64,000 bases of DNA from Notamacropus eugenii (GCF_028372415.1 NC_092872.1:88014613-88078612); one strand, 5' to 3'; numbered from the stretch's first letter, positions 32,110 through 43,824 are shown. Notes: generated by a model from the letters alone, not told the origin. Numbers and translations are program-made.

Positions 32110-32600
32110 TGTTCCCATGAATCCTTAATGAATGGCTACCATGTGCTCAGCACTGTGCTAAACACTAGATGAGGGTACAGAAGATGTAAATAGGACCTGC
32201 CCTGAAGGAGTTTACAGTCACAGATGATACAAGACTTATATGAAACATACAACTGTATATAATCAGATGCTAAATTTACTATAATTAAGTGGTAAAATGG
32301 CTGCTACGGATAGTAATTGCTATGGTTGTTCAAAAAGGCAAGAGATCAATTTTGGCTGAAGTTCAAATTCATGTAAGAGGTTTAAGGCACTATTTTGGAT
32401 ACAAAGAAGCACATGCCATGGTTCTTGCCCTCTAGGAATTTACGTATCAGGAGGCTTCATGGGAGATGTGGGCCTTGAACTGGCCCTTGAAGAAAAAGAA
32501 TTAGTCTAATCCCAGAGGAAGAGGGAGGCCATTCCAGGTGTGGCTGATAGGGAGAGATTCTGGGCAGTGAGTGGGAATGTTCCCTGCTAGAAAATTGGCA
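32110..32600 (-). repeat. L2 LINE fragments
   Basis: A reverse L2 3' end at 32110-32250 (CATGTGCTCAGCACTGTGC, CCTGCCCTGAAGGAGTTTAC) is followed by a second partial end (32380-32450) and an upstream part (GGAGGCCATTCCAGGTGTGG). Confidence 0.65.
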
Positions 32601-33019
32601 TTGTTTAAGGCACACCAACATCTGCTGTGAGTGGGGCCAGCAGCTGAGAGAGGGCTAACTCTTCCCACTCATTATTCTGGGTTCTTTGGACAGGAGAGGA
32701 TCTCAGATTCTAAGCCAAAGAACATTAAATTTAGAAGAATAGGAAAAAATGAAAAACGCAGGTGCTGCGTGTTACTTATTGGCCAGTGTCAATAGCAAAT
32801 GGGGTTTGGCTCAAACAGGGTGTTTTCAGCTGAGTAGTCAACTCTGTATGTGGGTGAATAGTGAGAGGATTTAGGGACTCATCCCAGTGGGTTAGAAGTA
32901 TGAAGAATATGGCTGGGGCCTCTTCACTGGTGCTGAAACTTACCCTCACATAGGTGGAACACAGAAAATTCTCTTGTCCAAAATATCTCCTCTGGTTGCC
33001 TGGTATGAGCCTGGACTTG

Positions 33020-33132
33020 CTAATCAGTCAAAAAGCATTTACTAAGTGCCTACTATGTGCCAAGCCTTGTATCAGGGTATACAAAGAAAGGCAAAAGACA
33101 ATTCCTCCTCTTAGGGAGCTCAAGGTCTAAAA
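33020..33132 (-). repeat. L2 LINE 3' end
   Basis: GCATTTACTAAGTGCCTAC, TATGTGCCAAGCCTTG and AGGGAGCTCAAGGTCTAAAATG. Confidence 0.75.
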
Positions 33133-34103
33133 TGCTACCATTAGAGTCACTCCTTTGAGTTAAGGTAGTACTTCAGGGTAAAAATGTTATGGAGCAGGGA
33201 TATATGGAAGTGAAAAACTTGTCCCTGTATAGATGGCAAGAGAGTAAGTGAGAGGGTACAGTGTTTCCACTCTCCTGCTACATAGGTGAGTGCTTATTTT
33301 ACCAATCTGCAGGGCCCATCCTATTGGCAGTACCACCTGTTTTCATCTCCTTTATCATGTAGTCACCTTTTCATTAGCCTGAGGCTCCTCTTGTTTCGTG
33401 TTCATCAACCTTACCTTGACTAACTTCCTAGAAGAGAGCTACGCCTTGAATGGAGGAGGATTTACATAGAGGGAGGCATCTACTTTTCCATTATATATTA
33501 GAATTTTCAGTAATTTCCATACTTACCTCAAAAGGAGGTGAAACAAAGCCCAGGAGACAAAGGGCATCTGTTTAAATTCTGCTGTATATGTTTTTATCAT
33601 TACTTGGAAAGGCAAAAACCTGGAGGAACAAATTAAAGTGTCTAAGTTGGCTTTAATTCCTCAGCATTTGGAAGATTCTAGAAAAAAAACTTCTGCCTGT
33701 GTTTTTTCCCCAGTGTACACTTTAATTAGTAGTCATAAAGCTAGAGCTATATATTAATAGTAAGTAGAATTGCTGGCTATTGTACATATCAAATGAGTGA
33801 TGTGGAGGTAGCTATAAGTATGGTCTCTGCCTCAGCTCAGCAAGCAAGAACAGCTTAGCTGTTAGTCATCTTTCTGAAGGCCTTCTGGGATGGGCACTTG
33901 AGCTGGGACGGCCACTTCCTCATTTGAGTGACCTTGCCTCCCCACACTCTAAAGTTTTGCAGATATCTCCATCTAGCCGAAGATCTAATACACTGCCCTT
34001 GGGAAGGCAAGATGGTTTAGGGCAACCTGACTTTTTTTTTGTAGTGATTTGTTCATTTTAAAATATATTTTCACTTATTTCTTTAAATATGTCCTAATTA
34101 TAT
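33133..34103. other. Unassigned
   Basis: Nearly 1 kb without recognisable repeats or exon signals. Confidence 0.3.
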
Positions 34104-34336
<233 letters not shown>

Positions 34337-34440
34337 CTTGGGGAAGGCAATTGGGGATAAGTGACTTGCCCAGGGTCACACAGCTAGTAAATGTCTGAGG
34401 CTGGATTTGAACTCAGGTCCTTAACTCCAGGGCCAGGGCT
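34337..34440 (-). repeat. S2 SINE, truncated
   Basis: GGCAATTGGGGATAAGTGAC and GATTTGAACTCAGGTCC are the reverse S2 body. The tRNA head is cut short at the boundary with an L1 fragment. Confidence 0.75.
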
Positions 34441-34580
34441 CCCCCCACCAATTATATTTAAAGAATTACATTTATTTTTTAGAATTTTGAGTTCTAAATT
34501 ATCTCCTCTTCCTTCGCCTCTTGAGAAGACAAGTACTATGATATTAATTATACACCTGAAATTACAGTGCAACCTGTCTT
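34441..34580 (-). repeat. L1 3' end fragment
   Basis: TTTTGAGTTCTAAATTATCTC, TCTTGAGAAGACAAGTAC and TATGATATTAATTATACACC are the antisense marsupial L1 3' UTR. Confidence 0.7.
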
Positions 34581-34934
34581 AGGGAAAGCCAGCAATAGGC
34601 CAAAGAGTGAAAATTGTCTTTTTATTGACGCATTTGGTTTTTGAAACCAAGAAACTTCTCTACTAAATCCCAATACTCAAGTACAGCCAACTGATACCAT
34701 GACTCTCATTGACAGAATATGTAACATTCTGTACCTGAAATCTACCACTTCTCTCAAGAGGGAAAGGAAGTACATCCCACCAGCAGTCTTCCAGAAACAA
34801 CATTGTTCTTGGCATTTGATTGAATTCTGTTTTGTTTACTTCTGTTTTTAGTGTCCTGTTCATTTATGAGGCTTTTTTTATATTGTTCACTCGGTTCTCT
34901 TTTTGGCACTCTGCATCAAAAGAGAAACAGTATA

Positions 34935-35155
34935 TCTAATGAAATTCTGGGTTCACATCCTGCCTCTGGCACCTACTAGATGTATAACCATAGGCAAGTC
35001 ATCTAGCCTCTCTGAGCCTCATTTTCTTTGGCTGCAAAATTGGGATAATAAGGCATATGCTACCTGTCTAACAAGACTGTCATGAAGCCCAGATGACATA
35101 AAAATTGTAAAGAAGTGTCCAATCTTTAAAGCACCGTATAAATGTTAGCTATAGG
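34935..35155 (+). repeat. MIR SINE
   Basis: TCACATCCTGCCTCTGGCAC, GGCAAGTCATCTAGCCTC, AATTGGGATAATAAGGC and AAAGCACCGTATAAATGTTAG trace nearly the whole element. Confidence 0.8.
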
Positions 35156-35162
35156 TAAATAA

Positions 35163-35276
35163 ATCAGTGCACATCTATTAAGTGGCTACCACATACCAGG
35201 TGCTCTGCTAAATTTTGGGGACACAAAAAGAGACAAAAGACAATTCCCACTCTCAAGGAACTTACAATCTAATGGA
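35163..35276 (-). repeat. L2 LINE 3' end
   Basis: ATCTATTAAGTGGCTACCAC, CTCTCAAGGAACTTACAATC. Confidence 0.75.
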
Positions 35277-35935
35277 TTCCTATTAGTATTTCCCATTTAT
35301 GAGTGCATCCATTCCCATGTTTCTCTGACTTTCTCATATTCATCGTTCCTCATGGTCATATCCAATTATGTTCATAAAATTGCTTGTTCGGTATCAGAAG
35401 ATTCCCTTTGGTACCTTCTGTAAAAGCAGGCACCCTGGAACATCCAGGATGACCTGCTATCACAGGTTCTTTGATCTGCTTTTCTAAAAGGAAAGCAACT
35501 TTTGAGGGGTCAGCAATCACTTTAATCAAGCACATATGTCATTCACTTAGTTCAGGGGAAAAAGTCAGTACCCTGAACTTCAGAGAAAATAGGAACAGAA
35601 ATAAAGATCAATGGACAGGGCTTCCACTGTCTGACAATTACATACATACATAGTTACCAGAGAGAGAAGCACCAACATCTGGGTTTTCAAAGCCAGGGGG
35701 CTCCTTAGTGGTTACACAGTCTCATCTGGCCCAACAAACACTTCCTGTGAGTAACCAAAACAAAACCTCACCTCAGAGTATTTATACACTTTTCAGAGCT
35801 GGAGGGCAGGACCCTCAATAGAAATTAACAAAAGGTACTTGAGCCCTATTAATGGTTTGGGAAGTTTTAATTAACATTACATCTTCTCACTCCCCTCCCC
35901 CCTTCCGTATTCCTATCTCTTCCCACCAGAAAATT
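35277..35935. other. Unassigned
   Basis: I see nothing supportable here. Confidence 0.3.
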
Positions 35936-36180
35936 GGACTCAGGAAGACTGAGTTCAAATCCTGCCTCAATAACCTACTAGCCATGTTTTTTACTTTGTT
36001 ACTGAACCTGGGCAAAATTATTGAACCTCTCTCTCAGCTTCAGTTTCCTTTGCTTCAAAATGAAGAGTTTTGATGGGACTTCTCAGTTCCCTTCCACTTC
36101 TAAATCTCTGAGCCTTCCATGACACAAGGGACTTGTCTCCTGACTGTTGTAGGACCACTGTTTTTTTATTTCCCTCAACT
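35936..36180 (+). repeat. Direct duplication A, copy 1 (MIR plus flank)
   Basis: This is a MIR with an internal TTGTTACTGA insertion, followed by about 60 bases of non-MIR sequence ending GTAGGACCACTGTTT. Both the insertion and the flank recur at 37927-38188. Confidence 0.75.
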
Positions 36181-36469
36181 AGGATTTTATTCCATTCTTC
36201 ATTCCCATAGGGTCTTACTTTCATTTTTCAGTCTATTGCTGCAGGGCATTTCCCAGTGGTATTCAGATTTTCTACACTATTACCCCCAAACCTTAAAGTC
36301 TCAAAAGTATGAACCAGTAATAAATTTCTAGTAGCAGTTACCTTTTTTTCTGGGGGAGAGGGAGTTATTCTGTGTCACTGAGCAAGGAGCCAAGTCTTTT
36401 CAGAGTTCCTCAAATCAAATTACAAAGTTAAATGGTTGCTTAATTATATTTCAAGTAATCCAGATCCTC

Positions 36470-36540
36470 ATCAAGAGAGCTGGGTTCTAGTCTCAGTTTT
36501 GTCACTAATAATCATTGTGACTTTGGCCAAATTTTGTTTC
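36470..36540 (+). repeat. MIR SINE fragment
   Basis: GAGAGCTGGGTTCTAGTCTC, TGTGACTTTGGCCAAATT. Confidence 0.55.
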
Positions 36541-37587
36541 CCTCATGTAGAGTTAGATTTCCTTTTATTTGACATAACACTGCTCTCATTGGGCTTCACA
36601 GGGCACTCCTTGGTCTAAATAGTTAGAGATTTTGATGAACATCTGTGTTTATCTTCTCTGTACCCTTCATAGTTTTATGAAATTCAGTTGAACTTCCCCT
36701 TAGCCCTTGCTTTTCCTGGTGGATGTGGCCTCATTTTATCAGTGAATCCCAGATCAATGACTTAGTCCTCTTCCCTCCTCCACAGTCTAGTAATTTAGAT
36801 GTCCAAGGATGACTATTGGAAATGATCTTGCTGCCCACATTAGTCTAAACTGATGTCTTGGGGTCTTTTGTTGGCAGTGAATTTCTATAAAAGAAAATAT
36901 CCTGGGAAGTGAATGAATGATGGTTTCTCACTTCAGAACAACTGTGACTCCATTGGAACTATTCTCTAGCCCAGAAGGAAGAGGAACATAGCCCAACTGC
37001 CCAGAACCTATGATCTGTTCTTTTCAGACCAAGGGAAGAGAAAACATGCCTGTCACTGAGAACTGATGAGGCATTCAGATTCTCTGAGTTAGGCTTTCCA
37101 GAATAGAAAATTACAGAGTGTTTATTTACTTATCCCTCTGACAGGTTTTATAATGGAAATGCTGCGTGACTTCAATTTTGGTCTCCTTTCATTGCATTCT
37201 CATTCTGTGTTGTACTCTTTTCGCTCATCTCTTGCTAGGGATTTTACCATTGGGATCTAGCAGGCAGATGTGAGAAAGGCTTTTGAGTTTGTGGAACAAA
37301 GAATTTGCTTTTAAGGATTGCAATGCTTGTTGGGAGCATGTGCCATCTTCTTTAGGCTAAATGTGTGAGACCAATCCCACTCCCCTGGAGCTTATAGCCT
37401 CTCTACCACCACTGTGTCATTTAGTTAATATTTCCAGGGCATTATATTGATACTTATAATGAATGAGAAGAGTGAGTGTCCTTTCAAAAGGGACACTCAT
37501 ACCTACTTATTCCACAGGGTTGGACCCCTAATTCCTCATTCGCTTGCAGTGTGTCTTTGGGAAACCATGATTCTTGACATTCTGACA
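36541..37587. other. Unassigned
   Basis: About 1 kb with no recognised repeat, exon or low-complexity tract. Confidence 0.3.
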
Positions 37588-37735
37588 AAGCTCAGCTCAA
37601 GTATCTTCCATGTGAAATGTTTCCTAGTCCCCACAGCTTCTAGTTGAAGCTTCAAACTGTTTCATTTTCATTTTTGTATCTTCAATGCTTAGCTTGATGA
37701 CTGGCACATAGTAGGCATTTAACAAATGTTAAATG
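37588..37735 (+). repeat. L2 LINE 3' end
   Basis: AAGCTCAGCTCAAGTATCTTC, GCTTAGCTTGATGACTGGC and ACATAGTAGGCATTTAAC. Confidence 0.75.
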
Positions 37736-37926
37736 TTAACGTTAAAATCAGCAGATTGAGGTTCTCACTTTTGGCTGAAGAGAAATCAGAAAATCAGAAT
37801 GCTTATATAGCTCATCTTATATAGGCTACCTTTATGGCCACTTACTGTACCCCAGGAACTCTCAATCACCAGTCGTTGAAGGTACATTAGCAACTGCTCT
37901 ACCATAGTAGAAAGAGCACTAGGATT

Positions 37927-38188
37927 GAACTCAGGAAAACTGAGTTCAAATCCTGACTCAATAACTTCCTAGCCACGTAAATGAATGTTTTGTGTCTTGT
38001 TACTGAGCTGGGTGAACCTGGACAAATTATTGAACTTCTTTTAGCCTCAATTTCCTTTGCTGCAAAATGAAGAGTTTTGATAGGACTTCTCAGTTCCCTT
38101 CCACTTCTAAATCTCTGAACCTTTGATGACGCAAGGGACCTTCATGCTAACTATTGTAGGACCACTGTTTCTTTATTTCCCAAAACTC
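37927..38188 (+). repeat. Direct duplication A, copy 2
   Basis: Shares with 35936-36180 the MIR body, the TTGTTACTGA insertion, AATGAAGAGTTTTGATAGGAC, CCACTTCTAAATCTCTGA and the downstream TTGTAGGACCACTGTTT. Sequence upstream of both copies is unrelated. Confidence 0.75.
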
Positions 38189-38529
38189 TTCTGCTTCCCC
38201 TCACCTCAGGTAGAGGTGGTTTCAGTCAGCTTTCCCTTCCTCGTGCTCAGTGTCTTCATACTGACTCTTGCTGTCCAGGGATTCCTATCTAGGCTTGCAC
38301 TACCTGAGCAGTGTGCCTCTGGGCCTCCATCCCTCTTCTCCTTCCTTTCAAAGTTTATCCTTTCTTTATCCCATTCCCCCTGCTCCCTGGCCCAGGCTCT
38401 CAATGTAAATGTGAGCTCGAAAAAGTTCCAATTAACTCAAGCTATTTGAGGATGTTAATGACAACTCTAATCATGCCAGTCAATGATATAGTAGTGGAAA
38501 GAGTTTAAGAGGTGACATGAGTACTTATC

Positions 38530-38745
38530 TTCCAGTTGTGTCGAATTCTTTGTGACCCCATTTGGAGTTTTCCTGGCAAAGATATTGGACTGGTTTGCCA
38601 TTTCCTTCTTTAGTTCATTTGACAGATGAGTAAACTGAGGCAAATGGGGTTAAGTGACTTGTCCAGGGTCACACAGGTGGCAAGTGTCTGAGGCCAAATT
38701 TTGACCATAGGAAGAGAAGTCAGTCTTTCTGACTCCAAGCCTGGT
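38530..38745 (-). repeat. tRNA-headed SINE S1
   Basis: TTCCAGTTGTGTCGAATTC, TTGGAGTTTTCCTGGCAAAG and AAGTGACTTGTCCAGGGTC; the tRNA head is lost. Confidence 0.8.
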
Positions 38746-38749
38746 AGTT

Positions 38750-38905
38750 AGCACCCTTGGGTTCTTATCTTAGCTACAATATTAACTGGCTATGAGACCT
38801 CAAGCAAGCAACTTTAACTGTGGGCCTTTTTTATCACTTGGGAAATGAGGGACTTAGACTAAATAATCTAGAATGTCCTTTCCAGCTCAATATACTATGA
38901 CCTTG
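38750..38905 (+). repeat. MIR SINE
   Basis: CCTTGGGTTCTTATCTTAGC, GGGAAATGAGGGACTTAGAC and GAATGTCCTTTCCAGCTC. Confidence 0.6.
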
Positions 38906-39128
38906 AAGGGCTATTTGCTAGGGATATCAGACACTTCAAGTACAGAGTAGTTCGAGGTAAAAGGCAGTAAGAGAGAGCCCATTGTCAGGCACCAGATGAT
39001 GGGACCAGGAGAACTTGGCAATGAAATGGTCCAGCTTTCCTTGCTACCTTTTTACTGCCTCATCAGCAAGGATGTTGAACCATTGTAATTCATGCCAAAA
39101 GGGGTCTTGTCCAGTCCTAGGGTGGGAT

Positions 39129-39303
39129 ACTTTCTCTCTCTCTCCCTCTCTCTCTTTCTCTCTCCCTCCTCTCTTCTCTCCCTCCTCCTCCCTCCTCCTC
39201 TCTCCTCCACTCTGTCTCCCTCTCTTCTCTCTCCTCTCCCTTTTCCCTCCCTCCCTCTCTCTCTTCTCTCTCTCTTTCTCCCCCCTTCTCCTCCTTTCCC
39301 CTT
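39129..39303. repeat. CT-rich polypyrimidine tract
   Basis: About 175 bases of C and T almost without purines, mixing CTCT, CCCT and TTCC. The opposing long frames here are artefacts. Confidence 0.95.
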
Positions 39304-39649
39304 TGCCAAGGTCACTCTGAAGTGACTTACAGGCATCTGAAGCTATTTATGGGGAGGTGATTTACAGCCACATCCTCTCTCGTATATAAATAACAACAGA
39401 AAGCCTGGGTCTCTTGTTGGTTCCCCTTGATTTTGTTCTCTGGAGTTTCTCCCCCTTTGCCTCCCCCAAGGGCTTACAAAGTCACAACACTGCTCAGGGG
39501 ACACAAATCTAGGCTAAAGACCCCACATTGCTCTTCTACTGAGATACACCTCCATTAACCCTTAGATGAGAGCTCTCCATGGTCCTTCCACAACCTTCCT
39601 TTGTAGGATACTTGTAAGATAATCCATTTGTAAACTTTAAAACCCAAGC

Positions 39650-39872
39650 AATTAGAGTCTGGAAGACTGAATCCAAACACTTCTTTACATACTTGCAAGT
39701 GTCACTTAGTGTCCTCTGTCACTTCACACCCCTCAGCTTCTGTTTTCTTCTCTGTAAAATGGAGATCAAAATGGCACTGACCCCACAGTGTTGTTGTGAA
39801 ACTCAAATCAGATAATACATATAAAGTACCTTTCAAAACTTAAAACTCCATATAAAGCTTCTTCTTATTAGT
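39650..39872 (+). repeat. MIR SINE
   Basis: TCCTCTGTCACTTCACACCC, CTGTAAAATGGAGATCAAAATG, TTGTTGTGAAACTCAAATC and TAAAGTACCTTTCAAAAC trace the MIR to its tail. Confidence 0.75.
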
Positions 39873-39907
<35 letters not shown>

Positions 39908-39912
39908 TATTA
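39873..39912. repeat. (ATC)n microsatellite
   Basis: About 12 ATC units at the end of a MIR, then ATTAACAAC-type repeats to about 39970. Growth from the SINE tail is likely. Confidence 0.9.
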
Positions 39913-39969
39913 TCATCAATTAACAACATTAACAACAATTAACAACAATCATCAACATTATCAACAATT

Positions 39970-40335
39970 AACATTTATTAAAGGCCTACTTTGGGCCAGT
40001 CTCTGGTGATACAAAGGCAGCAGTGAAACAGTGTCTGCCCTCAAGGAGTTTATTTTCTACTTTGGGGAAGAGGAGACAAGCAAGAGAGGAAGTGGACAAG
40101 CATTTATTATGTGGCTACTATATGCTAGGCAGTATGCAAAGTGCTTTACAAATATATTGGAGGAAAAATATACACACATTGACACACATATATGTATATA
40201 TATGTAGATAGACAGATGGTAGATAAATATATAAGGAATTTACTAAGAGTTTATTATGTGCTAGGCACTGTGCTAAGCCCTAGTGATACAAATATTCTCA
40301 AGGAACTTATGTCCCAATGAGGGAAGAAAATACAA
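39970..40335 (-). repeat. Three L2/MIR 3' tails in series
   Basis: Reverse L2 ends at 39970-40070 and 40232-40335 (TTTATTATGTGCTAGGCAC, CTCAAGGAACTTATGTCC) flank a MIR-type tail at 40098-40156 (AAGTGCTTTACAAATATA). Confidence 0.65.
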
Positions 40336-40464
40336 AAAAAGAGACTTGGAAAGAGAGAGATCATGACCAAGAAGTGAGGTGAAGACATGGATGTGGGTAA
40401 GATGAGGCAAATACCCCTCATATAAAGGAAATCTCAAATAAGAAACATTTTCCTACTCATGCAG

Positions 40465-40628
40465 GTCAAGACCTTATCTACAATGTATTGTCATGGAGAG
40501 TCACCTTGAGGACTGAGATGCTGGGGTTTGTCCAGGGTCACATAGCAAGGATAAGTCAGAGGTGAGGCTTGCATTTAGTGTCTTTTTGGTTATAAAGCAA
40601 GCTTTATATCTACTGCTCCTCACTGCCT
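40465..40628 (-). repeat. S3 SINE, diverged
   Basis: GTCACCTTGAGGACTGAGATG, TCCAGGGTCACATAGCAAGG and CTCCTCACTGCCTC fit the S3 body on the minus strand. Confidence 0.5.
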
Positions 40629-40710
40629 CTAATTCCCCTCTCCCCCCATGTCCTCTCTCCTCTCTTCACCTCTCTTCTTTCTTCTCTCCTTTCTCTTTTT
40701 TTATATAGTA

Positions 40711-40720
<10 letters not shown>

Positions 40721-40771
<51 letters not shown>

Positions 40772-40809
40772 TCATACATATATATACACGCACACAAATA
40801 TACACACAT

Positions 40810-40893
<84 letters not shown>
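40721..40893. repeat. (TA)n-(CT)n-(TA)n compound array
   Basis: 24 pure TA units at 40721-40768, a short CA/TA mix, a pure CT tract at 40814-40858, then 18 TA units to 40893. Long frames in this interval are array artefacts. Confidence 0.97.
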
Positions 40894-40898
<5 letters not shown>

Positions 40899-40962
40899 CT
40901 GACATTAAAATGAATTATTATAATTATTTCCACTTGGATTTCAGGTGACTTCCAAAAAGAGA

Positions 40963-41053
40963 TCTCTCTCTCTGTCTCTTTCTTTCTCTCTGAGTCTCTC
41001 TCTCTCTTCCTCTCTCTCTGTCTATCTCTCTCTTTCTCTCTCTCTGTCTCTTA
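40963..41053. repeat. CT-rich simple repeat
   Basis: Imperfect CTCT with TGTCT and GAGTCTC interruptions, 70 bases downstream of the compound array. Confidence 0.9.
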
Positions 41054-41514
41054 CCACTTTCCTTTCTCTGTTCCTCTGACTGGAACTCAAGACAGTTAAG
41101 CTTTCGCTGGGTAGAAAGGACAAAGTTGACCTGGAGATCCTCGAAGTTTGGGCAAATGGGCAAAGTTTGGGCAAAAAAGCTTCACCATTATTTTACTGTA
41201 ACTTCTTGGGACTTCAGTTCCTTCCTCTGTGAAACAAGGCTAATAATTTCTGTCTTGTTTAACTCATTAATTAAAACACTAGTGCATTGGACACCATGCT
41301 TTGTGGTATACCAGGTTTCACAATGAGTTTAAAAAATGGAACTCTGCTGAACTTGGAGTCTGTAGTGTTTCCCTCACTCTAAATACATGTTACATTTGGA
41401 TAAAACATGGAGGAAAATTCCATGACTTTCCAATTTGCTCTCTACATAGCAGTCAAAGTTATTTTTTCTAGAGTATAGGTATGGCCATCTATCCTTTTCA
41501 TTCTTCTTCTTTAT

Positions 41515-41735
41515 TTAGTTTTTTATTTTCCCCAGTTACATATAAAAACAATTTTTAACATTCATTTTTAAAACTTTGAGTTCCAAATTCTCCCTTCCTC
41601 CCTCTTCCCTTCCTATTGATAAAGCAAGCAATTCTATATAGGTTATACACATATAATCATACAAAACATATCCATAAGAGTCATGTTGTGTAAGAAAGCA
41701 TGGACAAAAAAAACTCAAGAAAAATAAAATAAAAA
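41515..41735 (-). repeat. L1 3' end
   Basis: TTTGAGTTCCAAATTCTCCC, CATAATCATACAAAACATATC and GTTGTGTAAGAAAGCATGG are the antisense marsupial L1 3' UTR. Confidence 0.8.
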
Positions 41736-41875
41736 AGTGTGCTTCAATCTGTATTCAGACACCATTAGTTCTTTCTCTGGGGATGGACGTATTTTCATCC
41801 TAAGTCCTTCAGAGTTGTCTTGGAACTTTGTATTGCTGAGAATAGCTAAGTCATTCATCTTATAATATTGTTGTT

Positions 41876-42385
41876 ATGCCATCTCTTCTTCTGGAAAAAG
41901 TACAATGGTTCCCTCTTAGCTCTGGTTTCAAATTTAAGAACTTCTGTTTGTTGGAACTCAAAATTGTAAAAAAAAGAAATGTTAAAACTTTTTTACATGT
42001 AATTAAAAAAACTAAGAGAAAAAAATCAATACACAAAAGAACCTCTGTTCAGCTTTGAAAGCTCTTCCTAGCCTACCTTTCCAAGATTATTATATATTAC
42101 TCCCTTCCCACAGCCTACAATCCAGCTAAATTGCCTTTGCTCTTCCCCACACATAAGCCTTCATGTGACAGTCCCCAATTTCTGGAATTCACTTCCATAT
42201 TCCTGTGCTCTCATATTCTTGCACTCACTCCTACCTCTTAGAATTCTTTGTTTCTTTCAAAATTCTGCTAAAGATCTACTCTCTAAATGAAAATTTTTCT
42301 GGTATTTACCCTGCCCCCACTCCAGTTGGTAATGCTTCCTCACTCACCTCAAATGACCTTGTGTTTATTTTTTATATTTAACAAA
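41876..42385 (+). repeat. L2 LINE 3' region, split by a short L1 insertion
   Basis: GTACAATGGTTCCCTCTTAGC (before the insertion), GCTCTTCCTAGCCTACCTTTCC, ATTCCTGTGCTCTCATATTC and ACTCACTCCTACCTCTTAG (after it) are L2 in order. Confidence 0.8.
41950..42036 (+). mobile_element. Very short 5'-truncated L1 insertion with TSD
   Basis: GGAACTCAAAATTGTAAAA, TTTTTTACATGTAATTAAAA is the last ~85 bases of a sense L1 3' end. GAACTTCTGTTTG (41938-41950) and GAACCTCTGTTC (42039-42050) flank it. Confidence 0.7.
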
Positions 42386-42632
42386 TACTCTGGCTTCATT
42401 TCCAGGGTGAGGGTGGTCACATTGCCCCATCAGAACTTATTGGTGCTCCTTGAGGGGTTAAGATGTTTCTTTCCTAATGCAAATGGCATTAGCCCCTATT
42501 CCAGTATGGTTCCCCTGCTTTTAGCCATCAATGACTAGCACCTCAGTTCTCTTTAATCAATTAACATCAATTAGCTTCTACAAAGAGATATTTACTTTGT
42601 AGATACAGCTCCTCCAACATTTGTCACTGACA

Positions 42633-42814
42633 TCACTTCCAGCTCTAAATCTGTAAGGCATGGTCCACTATCCAATGAGATTTGGCTTTCAAATGATTGA
42701 CTGTGCCACTTATGCCCACCATTTTGCTGCAGAAAACCTTTAATTAGCATAGATAGTTCCAATTCCATTTCCTAAACTCTACTTATTAAGTCAGCATAAT
42801 AGAGTTAGATATTC
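42633..42814 (+). repeat. Direct duplication B, copy 1
   Basis: A MIR tail (CACTTCCAGCTCTAAATC) continues into about 160 bases of other sequence, including GTTCCAATTCCATTTCC and AAACTCTACTTATTAAGTC, all repeated at 43825-44015. Confidence 0.75.
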
Positions 42815-43824
42815 TTACAAAGACTTCTAGGATAAACATTTCCCCATAATGCCTCAGTCCCTGGGGAGAATGGGCTCAAATTGAACAGTTTCTACATATC
42901 ATTAGTCTCATATCCAAAAACAGCATCCCTGCTGGATGAACTCTTGTCTTAGTTACCTTTTGACTGAGTGCTCTGCTCCTCAGGGCCTCAAAGCTGGACA
43001 GATCACAGCAAATTCTGTCATGGATTCAACTACTGGACTTCTCAAAACTGAAAGGGTCATAATCATCTCCATGCTTTGTCATCCAAAACTAAAGGCTTGT
43101 ATTCACAAGCCACTTTCTCAGATGGGTAAGGCCTTTTCCTTTAAATCATTGTTTCTCCTCTCTCAACTATACTGAAAGATGAAAGAAGTCAGCCAAAGAA
43201 AGTAGACCAAGGCTTTGGTTGGCCAATGCCATCTGAATGCAGTTTTGGTTCTGCACTCAATCACAAAAAAGGCTTCTTGATTGATTTCCTCAGGAATACT
43301 GAGTAGAGATAAACTCCAGGTATATACTAGGGGCAGCTTTAAGAATACACTATCATCTTGAATTTCATTCTAATCTGAGCAGCTGAATATCTCCCGATGA
43401 CCCAGAGAAGGGGCATCTGTAGCCTGGGCATTGTCACCGAATGCCATCCGAGACAGGCACCTATTGATGAAATTTGAGGGTACACTCATTCTACACAGCA
43501 TGTAAGTTCTCTCTCCATCTGTTTTTTCCCATTCTTCTTCTACTTCTTTCTTTTTTTTCTTCTCCAAGCCTGAGCATGACAGTAACTCCCTAGAGTTTTG
43601 TTTGACCCTACAAGGTGACAAAGTTGAACTCTGTTGTAGACCTTGAATTCTATGGCTAATTTCCAATAATCTTTGCCACTTTCAGGCTTCATAGCTCATT
43701 CTTTTCCAATCAATCCCCCCTCCCTCCACCCCACTCCCAGGTCATTTCTGAGGCAGCATTAGGCCTCCATTTTGAGTGTTTATTTACCTGTAAAATGATG
43801 GGATTGGACTTAGACTACCGTGAT
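42815..43824. other. Unassigned, between duplicates B
   Basis: No repeat is recognised apart from a MIR 3' part at about 43780-43824 (TTACCTGTAAAATGATGGG), which belongs to the second duplicate's MIR. Confidence 0.3.

Noticed and set aside
39015-39336. Opposed 101- and 94-codon frames
   Set aside because: They come from the polypyrimidine tract (Ser/Leu/Pro on one strand, Arg/Glu/Gly on the other).
40648-40905. IYIYIY and SLSLSL/RERERE frames on both strands
   Set aside because: They are translations of the TA and CT arrays; both strands are open for the same reason.
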